Of a DNA stretch of 30,163 nucleotides, positions 18,935-29,000 are shown piece by piece. Each line of letters starts with the position of its first letter. Within the stretch, counting starts at the first letter, position 1. The translations under genes and the position numbers were made by a program. The DNA is from Acrasis kona (taxonomy: Eukaryota; Heterolobosea; Eutetramitea; Acrasida; Acrasidae): the NCBI GenBank assembly GCA_026419775.2, contig JAOPGA020000931.1:1-30163 (forward strand). The letters run 5' to 3'. The notes under the pieces were generated by a model. The model saw only the letters and a program-made list of their open reading frames with translations, made no database searches and was not told the origin of the DNA.

Positions 18935-21055
18935 TTAAATTACAAGTCGATCGGTTCCACTCACCGAATCTCTGACCATGTTTGCATTCGAGTAGTAATT
19001 GTTGTTGTTGTTGTTATCTCCGATGCCATACGATCTGTACGAATGTGTCTTTGCTTCGAGCAATTTTTTTAAATTTGCAAAATGTGTGATTTGTTTGAGA
19101 TTGGGTTCGTGATTCTCCTTGATGAATCTTTGCTGCTCTAGTAGCTCTTTTCCTTCAGATTCTAATACGTGCACGCGACTGTTTAATGATTCTTGTAGGT
19201 GGTTTTGTTTGTTCTTTTGTTCCTCATCGATTCTCTTTTTTGAAATGTTTTGTAGCTCGATTTGATTGCTGAGTTGATGGTATAAGCTTTCTGACCTGTT
19301 CAATTCGCTTTGTAGAATTTGAATTTCTTGAGTGAGTTTTGTGCGCTCGCTTTCGTATCCATTCTTTGTGTTCTCGTAGATGGCCTTCTTTTCGCAATAC
19401 TCCTGATCCATGTCTTGGAATTTTTGACGAGTTTTTTTGAGCTGCAACACTTGAGGTTGCAAGTGTTCCTTCTCTGCTCCAATCTTGGTGGTGAGCTCTT
19501 GGACAACTTTTGATATCTCCTCCAGCGTTTTGCCCTTTACTTCGTCGATTTGATTTTTGCTGACGCTCAAGCCTTCCATATTCTTGTTCAAATCTCTGAA
19601 GCCCTTTACTCCCTTCTTTGTCTCCAAGTCTTGAATCAGCTGTTCTAATTTCTCATCCCTCGACCTTAAAATGTCTTCAGTTCTTTTTAGAGTGGCAACT
19701 TCATTTTTAAGCTGTGCCATCTCTGTCTTCATGTCTTTACATGTATTTGCAGTCTTCAAAAGATCGGCTCTGTATTTGTCGTATTCTTCTTTTGTGGGTA
19801 TCTTCTTCCCATCGAATTGTTTCAACTCCTCCGCTAGTTTTAGATTTTCTGTCCTCAAACTTTTTAAATTCATTCTTGAGCAATTCAATCTTCTTTTCCA
19901 CTTCCACTTTTTTACCTTGAATCATCTTGGAGAACGATGCGACACGATCACTACTGTCATTCTTTGTTTGATTTTGTTCTCTGGCGGCGAGTTTGTCCTG
20001 AAGCAAACTAATGTCCTCCTTCAATCTTCTAATGTCATTTTCAATGTTATTAAACGCATCAGATACCGAACCGATCTGAGTGGCTCTTTTTAATAGTTCT
20101 ATTCTGAGTAATCTCTCTTCGATATCTTTCGGTAGCTTTTCGAGTACGTACTCTCTTAGATTTTTGACGTCAGTCTCCATGTTCTTCATTTGCTCGTCAA
20201 GGTCAGCACCTGCGAACTCTCGATGGGTTTCCTGTAATCTTTGTTGGGCCTCCTCTAATATTACTTCGCATTTTTCCAATTGATTAAGTTGATCGCGAGC
20301 ACTATCTTGTAGCTTGGTTTTTTCATCCTCCTCTGCTCTGAGTTCGCTTGTGGTTGCGATCAATTTTTTTGGATTCAGGAGTCATGCCGCCCAATTTCTT
20401 ATACAATTCAGATATTTTAAGTTTGAGTTGATCTTTTTCAACCTCCATGTCCGTGATGTGCTTCTTCACATCCTCAGGTGCTGATACTGTTTCTCTTAGC
20501 TTGGTTGCAGCCTGATGTGCGATAATAAATTCTTGTTGCTGTTGTTTGAAAGAACTATGGATTTGTTGAACATCTAAATTGTTAAGATTTCCACACCACA
20601 TTGTTTGGTTTACCCTCAAAGTGAAGAAATTCGTCTGGGATCTTTACGTCCGTCAAGAACATTGAAAGATAGACGCGAGTCTGATACTCCTTGTACTTTT
20701 GCAACAAGTTGAAAAGTATAGAGTATATCGTAGATCTCTCGCCTCCTGCTATACTTGTTGCGGAGTCAAACATGGTTAAATTCTTCATTCCACAAATTCT
20801 AACTAGAAATTCTCTAATTCTCTCTCCTGTTTGTTGTGGTACTTCCCTCTCTATGTCCTGTCCCATTTTGTCAGGTGAAAGATTTTGCAGTACTTTGTTA
20901 AGTAGAACGAGAAGCTCTCTAGGGTCTCTAGAGAGTTCATCCAAAGACACTGGCGTGTGTTTAGTCTTCAATATCTCATTGAGTTTTTCTGCGATGAAAG
21001 ATATCTCCTTACTGCCTACACCTCTGCTACTTGCGGTAGTAGGCCTATTGTTCAT
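18935..21055 (-). CDS. IFT81: Intraflagellar transport protein IFT81, two exons, two apparent +1 frameshifts
   Basis: IFT-B core subunit; with IFT74 it binds tubulin for transport into cilia. Exons 21055-20614 and 20573-18935, with a 40-nt intron (GTAAAC...TTTAG). The N-terminal calponin-homology-like domain matches IFT81 (FIAEKLNEILK, LVLLNKVLQNLSP, ERIREFLVRI, YLSMFLTDVKIPDEFLHFE). The coiled-coil half has KKIPTKEEYDKYRADL, RTEDILRSRDEKLEQL, ETKKGVKGFRDLNKNME, KENHEPNLKQI and the terminal DRLVI. Homology continues only after skipping one base in an A7 run (20364-20370) and again in an A5 run (19861-19865). The total exon length is two bases over a multiple of three; corrected length is 692 aa, close to the human 676. 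The first in-frame ATG (21055) is used. Confidence 0.92.
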
Positions 21056-21122
21056 CTTAATTTCCCTAATGTCAACCAATAGCCTCGGCGGGAAAAAGTT
21101 CTTGTTTGAAACATTGCAATAT
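21056..21122. promoter_or_regulatory. 67-bp divergent promoter region (IFT81 / MAP10-like)
   Basis: The entire gap between two divergent start codons of cilium/microtubule-associated genes. It contains CTCGGCGGGAAAAA amid AT-rich sequence; no RFX-type X-box or other named site is certain. Shared control of the pair is an inference from spacing. Confidence 0.5.
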
Positions 21123-23742
21123 ATGAATAACTCTAGAAGTGGTGCTAGAAGTTCAGAACAAGAGAACTTGTAATTTATTCATTTCGCACAAATCTCATTT
21201 CTTGTGTAGATATTCTTTAGATGTATATGTTTCTCATGTGAGTCACCATTCATTTCAAACAAGCTCAAGGACATTTCTTAACGATTGTTGCGTTGGATTT
21301 CGTTTATGGGATTATCCTTTAATTTACATTCAAACCAAAGATGGGAAACTCCATCACCAACCAAACAATGTCTCGTTCAACGAAAGTCTGAGACCATACA
21401 TGAACACTGTAAATAAAAGTTCGGTGGTGAACGACCAAACCACGGAATTAAATTCGGAGCAGAAATTAAGGTTTGACTCGGGCAAATCCTGCGTTTTCAA
21501 AATGACAAGGGAGAATCTATCGCGGCATTTAGCTACAAGCCCCCTTTATGTATTTTTATTTGTATTGAGCTTAACAAATGGCGACCAAGTCAAACCCAAT
21601 CTTATAGGCAGCTTGACTGTGCCCATAGCAGAGTTGGACCTTCCGGGGATACCAGTAAACAGTAGTGGAAGAGACCTACCGAAGCGAATGTTGAGTGGTA
21701 CATATAATCTTCACGATGATAGAGGGATGATAGTAGGTCTTATTGATGTTGACGTAAGACTTCGAATGATGCCACACTCAAAATTATCGGAATTCGATAA
21801 CCACCTGAGCTCATCAGGTAGAATGCTACAACACTCCAGTCAATACAATGGAACTCTTAATTCCTCGCTTATTAGCGGCAGCACCATGTCTCATTCTGGA
21901 TCAACTTCATTCTCATTAAAGCGACCAATGACGACCGGAGACAATCACAATATGGCACACAGCTACGCTGATCTGTCATCTAACCATGATGTTCAGAGAA
22001 CATCAATAATGCATCCTAACAGAACGACGAGCTCACCAGTATACACGGGAACTGTAACTGTCCCACCCACACTTGTCTTGGACCAGAATGTGACGAATAT
22101 ATATAATGGTATGGGAGTTGCTAACGCCTCAATGAACGGTCATATGGTGGAGCTTAATGACATGGTAGTGAAATACAAAGAACACCAAAAACATACTTTG
22201 AACATGAAAGTAATGTTACATGAAGCTGTAGCTCAAATGACTGAGCACTTGTCTAGTATAGCGCTACACTTGAACGAGCAGGAAGATGAAGTTGAAGGGT
22301 TTAATTTTAATTATACCTACCAACCTGGAGGGTTGAGTAGATCTGCTGAGCGGACACAAGATTTTGAAGAATCATATAGACCAAATAGAACAACAACAAC
22401 AAAAAAAACAAAAAAAAGATCTTCTTCCACTACTCGCTCAACTAATAACTCATACAATAAAGTAAATACTAGCGTAAGGAGTAGATACATGGATATTCCC
22501 TCGTTCAATTTACATTCCTCCAACAGACCATCCACGTCTTCAACTTTTGCTAGAATGTCATTATCTGGCTCAAATCGAGTACAATATAACAATAACACGA
22601 CGAGCTATAACAACAGCCACTTGACCCAATCAAAAAGAATTATCAGACCATCTTCAGCCACTTCTGTGAGGTCATCAGTTCAAAAGACATCAACACCAAG
22701 ATCAAGCTCTAACACTCCGAAGTCACCCTCAAGATACGACAATGTTAATTTTGAATACTCTGACGATCAACATAATCGATATCACACCCAACAAAACTAC
22801 CCTCAAAATAATCAGAGACAACACAGTCACAATTCAACACAATATTCTCCTATTAACCAAAACGAATATAATCAACACCAAAACAATACAAAGCAGCAGT
22901 ACAATAATCAACCAGATTACAATAACCAACAACACTCACAAATGCAAAATAGAATGAGTAGGAATGGTTCCGATACTTCGAGATCTGTGACGCCACCTCA
23001 ATTTCATGAGACCACAGACCACAGTCAAAATGTGGTCAAAGCCAGACCAATTACCCTACAAGCACCACCTAATATCAAACGAGGCGTATCACCACCACCT
23101 GAGCCTATAACCATACCCCCTGTGTCGATCAATAAAGATATAATAAATATGAGGGATACAAACACTAGATACAAAGAAATGATGTTCACTCCAGCTATGG
23201 TGACTGGAGGTGGTCTTGGCTTAGATTCACCAAAGGTTGACCAAATGCAGCGCGATCCCTTGTTGGCCAAAAAAATATTATTAGAACAGCAACAACAGGT
23301 TCAATCCAGCAAACGTCGTGACGAAAATCTACACCATGAGGCGGAAGTTCAGTTTCTAAAATCCGATAATCAAGACTCTCCGGTGACCCATGTAGACTCT
23401 CCTAGTGTGGGTGTGAACCATATGATTACTCCTATGACACCAGCTATTGGTAATTCGCCATTCAGCAGAGTAACAATTGATGTAGTAAGCCCAGAAGCTG
23501 ACAAAAGGCCACCTTTTATGGTCGACTCCCCAAACATTGTAATTACAAGTGCTAGCACCAATATACCAAGTCAAAAGAGTGTGACTAGTGAACTTCTCAA
23601 AGCGGGTGAAGAAGATGTAGATACGTTTACAGATGATTTTGAATCAGATTCTGGTGGAGAGGAAGAAGCTTTCGAGGATTTTGAGGATAATCCAGATTTT
23701 AAAGTGGAGGTGAGACAATTTCAACAGGATGAACGAATATAG
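21123..23742 (+). CDS. MAP10-like protein (C2-like N-terminal domain, disordered tail), two exons
   Basis: Exons 21123-21169 and 21210-23742, joined over a 40-nt intron (GTAATT...GTGTAG) to give 859 aa. The splice creates ENLYSLDVYVSHVSH, matching the 'LFSLELLVDWV' start of the MAP10 N-terminal domain and supplying an ATG that the unspliced frame lacks. The domain continues with VGFRLWDYPLIYIQ, SGKSCVFKM, PLYVFLFVLSL, LIGSLTVPIAEL, then GTYNLHDDRGMIVGLIDVDVRL: the 'fragment with GKSCLF ... IG ... G.F.L ... G..VG.I' order of that family. MAP10 binds microtubules in animals. The rest is disordered: a Thr/Lys run, Asn/Gln/His-rich stretch (about 22740-22960), Ser/Pro repeats and an acidic C-terminus. 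A ciliary or centriolar role is inferred from domain and divergent pairing with IFT81. Confidence 0.72.
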
Positions 23743-24008
23743 CAAATCTAGTTGAGTTTAAAATTGATTATCGGCTTACATTATAATGAAATAAAAATAT
23801 TAAACAATTCTCAAGTATGTATCACTAAGCAATAAACTTGTTCATTTCAACTTCTTCTCACACCCCTATCCTCTTGTACTCTACATATGAATCCTATTGT
23901 TAACTTCTTGCTGCGTTTGTGTGGCCAAATTTTATCGTTACATGAACTACTTCAACACTAGTTTGAAGGTGATTCAATTTTTTTTACAAAGTGTGCTCAA
24001 TAAACAAA

Positions 24009-25337
24009 ATGAACGAAGAGAACAAAAACACCTACACGCTGAAACCAGAGGAAGAACTAAGGTTTGAAGTGGACTTTGGAAGATCCGAAAATGATTCGGT
24101 GAAGATGATTCTTACTCAAGGGACCGCAGAAATATTTGGAACAGAAATCAGTCAAATGAAGCCCTACATCTTTCCAGGTGGATCAAAGCTTGCGATTTAC
24201 ACATTCTCCGGTTGTACTCTAGAAATGACAGGAGTCACGACTAATGCTTACGTTGCCAGCGAGGCACCAATGAGCGCTTACTATGATATTAGCGAACAAT
24301 TAGAAAAAGAAAGGTATGTCGTTTAATCTAGTCTCTTAACAATGTTCAGAGAACAAGTAAATCTACAAAATCCAAACTCCTGCGGACCAAGGGTACTAAT
24401 TTGTGGTGCGGCGGACACTGGAAAATCCTCCCTATCCAAAATTTTAATCAACTACGCCACCAGACTTAAAAGCAGCGTACTTTTCGCCGATCTAGATGTT
24501 GGACAAGGTGAAATATCCATTCCAGGTACATTGTCAATAGCCACCGTAAACACTCCAATAGACATTATGGAAGGTTTCAGCTTGTGTTCTCCTCTAACTT
24601 ACTTTTTCGGCTACAACAGTCCTGACAAGAACATTCCACACTACAAAATGATCGTGGAGCGCGTTGCAGAAATGTTAGAAGTCAAGACCAAGCATAATCC
24701 AGAGTTCCGTCGTGGTGGTTACATTGTCAACACTTGTGGATGGATAGAAGGTGCTGGTTATCAATTGTTGACTTCCATCATACAAACACTCAAGATCAGT
24801 CACGTGCTAGTGATGGGCGACGACAGACTCACCAATAATCTAAAAAGAGATCTACAGCCGACAGGACAAGAAAACTCCAACATTACCATCACGAGATTAC
24901 AAAAATCAGGAGGAGTGGTAAATCGAAGCACGAACTTTAGAAGACTTTCGAGAATGCAAAAGATTAGAGAGTACTTTAATGGAACGGCCACTAAATTATC
25001 TTATCACTCCATTAGGTTAAAGTTCGACGAGGTGCAAGTCTTCAGAGTGGGAAACAACATTCAAGCACCAGCGGGAGCACTTCCCATCGGAGAACAAAGT
25101 AATTTCGATCCCACGCAGCCACGTGAGATTCCCATCGTTGCTACATTGAACAGTAAGATTTTGGCAGTGTCACACGCCAATGTAGAGTCGGAGATTCCCG
25201 TCAAGAATGTTGCAGGATTTGTTCACGTGACTGGAGTCGATATGGACAAGAGAGAGATTACGGTGAGCGCTCCATCGCCTGGTAAAATACCAAAAAAGTT
25301 TTTGATTCTTGCAAGTTTGGAGTGGTTGGAAGACTAG
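24009..25337 (+). CDS. CLP1: CLP1 polyribonucleotide 5'-hydroxyl kinase / cleavage factor, two exons
   Basis: Exons 24009-24313 and 24350-25337 with a 36-nt intron (GTATGT...TTCAG), giving 430 aa. Exon 1 encodes the N-terminal beta domain (EELRFEVDF...AEIFGTEI). Exon 2 has the P-loop CGAADTGKSSLSK (Gly121-Ser128), LFADLDVGQGEISIPGT, INTCGW-like VNTCGWIEGAGYQLL, KSGGVVNRSTNFRR and IREYF, then the C-terminal domain ending AGFVHVTGVD and PKKFLILASLEW. CLP1 is a subunit of the mRNA 3'-end cleavage/polyadenylation machinery and, in animals, of the tRNA splicing endonuclease complex. The Walker A lysine (K127) is present, so RNA 5'-kinase activity is possible. Start is the first in-frame ATG. AATAAA follows the stop immediately (25338-25343). 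Confidence 0.95.
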
Positions 25338-25479
25338 AATAAATGATTATATTTATAATTTACATGTCGCAACACATTGCTCAGTCCATCCGAGTATGAT
25401 AAAGTACTTGGAGATCTTAATTTATCAGAAATGAAAGACGCAGATAACCAAATGGATTGATTTATTAAACAGTAAGCCT

Positions 25480-25947
25480 TCAATACGTATAAAAGCAAGG
25501 GAACGTCGCGACTAGTCTTGAGGCATTAATAGCCATATAATGAATTGCAGTGCTGTAAAGAAAGATGGCATACTTGGATAGAGATTTTGAATGAGACAAT
25601 AGCCAGATAACGAGTTGCAGGCTTGTAGGGAAAGATAATACAACTAACACATCTAACGCTAATCCAATTGCTACAACGTTAGACAAGTTGTTATAATGGT
25701 CAGGTGCAAGAAGGAAGAAGATATAAAAACTGTGTTCTCCTTCGTAATTTGAGCATTAATATCCGTACCGTTATCGCAAAAATGTACAAAAGTAGTATGG
25801 TGTCACATCAAAGTGATGACAAAATCGTAGGTTGGACCAATACCAGTATCGGGATGTTACAAATGGGTCAATATGAATACCTGCGCTGAAATCAAATGTC
25901 ATTGTTCCGTTGGAATCTTGTACTTTTATCGATAAATTGTCAAACAT
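25480..25947 (-). pseudogene. Coding-like traces, possible small or decayed membrane-protein gene
   Basis: Not recognised. From ATG 25947 the minus strand reads MFDNLSIKVQDSNGTMTFD then FSAGIHIDPFVTSRYW... to a stop near 25780. In another minus frame an open stretch without ATG reads EGEHSFYIFFLLAPDHYNN followed by hydrophobic helices (LALDVLVVLSF, LQLVIWLL) to a stop at 25480. A GT after FSAG (GTATTC) and an AG before GAACAC would join them in frame, but that intron would be about 140 nt with a poor acceptor, unlike others here. It may be a relic, a gene with errors, or chance. Confidence 0.2.
25528..25638. repeat. Two imperfect direct copies of a 41-nt unit, 70 nt apart
   Basis: Copies start at 25528 and 25598, each beginning AATAGCC, and match at about 31 of 41 positions by eye. 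The shared parts include TTGCAG and GAAAGAT. Similarity fades outside the 41 nt. This suggests an old local duplication; no element ends are visible. Confidence 0.5.
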
Positions 25948-26017
25948 CTTTGTTATTAATACAATAGCCGGGCTTCCCGTTCGTTCGTAAACACTGGGAA
26001 AAATAACACGCCTAGTT

Positions 26018-29000
26018 ATGAAGTTTTTATTGACTGTCCTTGTATCCTTTGTACTAGTTATTCATGCATACGCACTTGTTGTGGAGCCATTTGATACAAC
26101 TACGAATGCATGGACACCTCCATTAGTTTTAAGAATTACTAATGAAAGATATATGACCCCTCCGTACTCGGCATTTTGGACGGATACTGTGAATAAAGGT
26201 CTTGTTCAACTCACAGATTTTTATCATGATTGGTCTAATGTGTCCAACTTCGAGTTTTATATGTACAGCGAAAACGCAACCAACGCTTACTTTCATGTCT
26301 GCTTAACCTCAGAAAATAATGAGACCGATGGGTGGGATTATTACTACGCGAAGTTTCCGATCAATTGGCAGGGTTTTTGGAAGAAGCTTTCCTTCAATCT
26401 TTTTAGTGATTTTACTCCTCAAAGAAAACCAATTGGTTTGAAACAGATCGACAACATCAAGTTATACACCACCTGGACTAATTTCCCAGCAAGTCCTTAC
26501 ACAAGAATCTACCTCGATCAATTTGAGACCACAACCAACGCATTTTTCGAAGCATCCTCTTCAACCGACGTCGTGGCTTATCTTCCAAAGTACGATGGAT
26601 ATACGATTTCACTTCCATTCACTTTTAATAATACCGCAACCAAAACGTTGACATTTAACACACAAATTCAATCGGAAACAACTTTACCTGAATACATCTC
26701 ATGTGCCAACATCACAGGATCCGTTCAGGCAGGTACAGCGAAAACGATATACGTCCAGTTTACTTTCAAGAACAACACTATGAACCCATCCGTTTCGAAC
26801 TTTTTACGTTTGAGTATTTTCTACAGCACAACCCACTTGGATGTGTCTTACAATATAAATTTAGTCGACTACACACCAAACACAAGGACACATCCATATA
26901 TTTATGCAACGGCATCCGACATCCAACGAATAAGACAATCAACAGATCCAAACCAAGTGAGCGCAAGATCTTCAAGATTGTCAAATGCACAAACAGTAAC
27001 GGGTGGTTACGACATGCAAGTTCCGCTACAAAAAGGAGGCTACACGTTGGCATTTATATGCGATAATGGTTCCCCGCTTTCATTCAATGCATCATCTCCT
27101 TGGTTATACTATTGCAGATCCATGAACACCTACTATGACGGAACTACGGACCCAACGAGAAGAGCCTCTTGGGTATCCAGTAAGCATTCGGACATTGCTG
27201 ATGGTTTATTAGATGTATCCTATGCCTATTTGATGGATCCAATTACTTATCAATTCCTACTCAACTTTTATTCGCGATATCTTATTGACCTATGCCAATC
27301 TATACCCCACCCTCGACATTGTAGACATCAACGGAGTGCTGAACGGCAAGAGCGGCGGTCGATTATTTGTTCAATCTCTTGACGAAGCAACTTGGGGATT
27401 GGACATGGTGTTCGCATATGACGCCATCTACGAAACATTAACCGGTGCTCAACGTGCTCACATTGAATGGAATCTATACAGGAATCAAGCAAGAACCGTT
27501 TTGAGAAACAACGCAACCACTTCCAATTGGCAATCATATCACAACGCCCATCTCGTGGCTGTTGGTGCCTTGCTGAATGACGAATCTCTAATCGCCACAG
27601 CAATAGACAGTCCAGGATCGGGTACCAAATTCCACATTCAAAATTGCATGTTGGATGATGGGTTCTGGTTTGAAGCATCCAATTGCTTATCATTACTATA
27701 CTCTACAATCACTCATTTATATTTCTGAAGTATACCTTCAACTTTAAAAATATTTCTCTTTATCAAATGAAATTTCCACTGTCCAGTGGTGCCGCAGGTT
27801 TCAAATCATTGGAAGATATGTTTAAATTACTATTGTTGTATGCTAAACCTGATTTCGCTGACCCATCCATCAATGATAGCGTTGCCACTCCTTTGATAAC
27901 GGCAGGTGATTTGTATGAGATTGCCAAAGTACGTTATGGCGATAAGGTCATGTATGATTGGGCACTGAGCAACATGCAGAGAGGTGGATCCATGATCACC
28001 ACCTCATTCTCAGCATTTCAACGCAACATTTCGTTATCTGCCGTTGCAAATTATTCGACTGGCATTAGCTTTAGTTCGACTGGTGTTGGTGTCAGCATAT
28101 TGAAGAACTCCAATCAAGATTATGTTTTGCAGAAATATGGTTTGCATGGAGGAGCGCATGGTCATTATGACAAGTTGAATTTGATCATTCATTCTAGAGG
28201 TGTTTATGTGTTACAGGACATGGCTAGTAAAGCATATACTCTGCCTATTCATCAGGATTATTACAAGGGAACATTATCTCACAACGCTGTGATGATCAAT
28301 GGTTACAGGCAGTTAGAATCCAATGGTCTTTTGGAGTACTTTGCTGATGATGTGAGCGTCTCTACTTCTGGATTCATTTATAATACCACTAGTGCTAGGC
28401 GTCTCACTGTTATCTTACCTAGTCTCTCAAATACACCACACTCTCTATTCTATGATGTATTGTTCCCCTATGATTCAACATCTACCTCCACGCCATCAAT
28501 CTACAACATGAGTTACATTCTTCACTCACAAGGTGTTCACACTAATGACAATAACATGTCCAAGACGACAACACGCTATGACGTGAGCGATGACGTTGCA
28601 CAGAACATGTTGGGCGTAAATGTTGCCAAAGAGTGGTCATACTTGTCAAAGTTCACCCGATATGTTGCTTCGTCAAATAGCACTGATTTGTCCTATTCGT
28701 GGGCCAACGATACTTCATCGCAAAGCATCGTCAATGACGAATTCACCATTGCCCAATGGACAGGTTTATCCAGTGCTACTTTGAATGGAGAGAGAATAGG
28801 ATTGTGGAAAGACCAAATCAATACTCCTCAAATCGTATGGACCACATTCCCCAGTGATCTATCAAACATGAGCACCTTGACATTCCGCATGACTAATAAC
28901 ATCAAGAACGACGCTAACATGATCCTTGTGTTGAACTCTGATAATCTAAACATAACAGGACTTGATTACTACTATTACAAATTCAACTTGAATTGGGTGG

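Larger units (their letters stand above)
25338..26017. other. Intergenic gap (0.7 kb) between CLP1 and the polysaccharide lyase
   Basis: Contains the CLP1 poly(A) signal, a 41-nt imperfect direct repeat, minus-strand coding-like traces (25480-25947) and, at the right end, the lyase promoter. No long intact gene is seen. Confidence 0.55.

Noticed and set aside
21139..21209. Unspliced 5' extension of the MAP10-like frame (GTG start, CNLFISHKSHFLCR...)
   Set aside because: It has no ATG, and removing the 40-nt GTAATT...GTGTAG intron gives an ATG and the conserved ENLYSLDVYV start.
23743..24008. Possible extra gene between the MAP10-like gene and CLP1
   Set aside because: Only a poly(A)-like AATAAA (23790-23795) and AT-rich promoter sequence are visible; no coding signal.
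27740..27785. Intron with GTATAC donor to explain the third lyase frame break
   Set aside because: The would-be intron encodes NFKNISLYQMKFPLSSG, which fits the family's conserved region, so it is coding.
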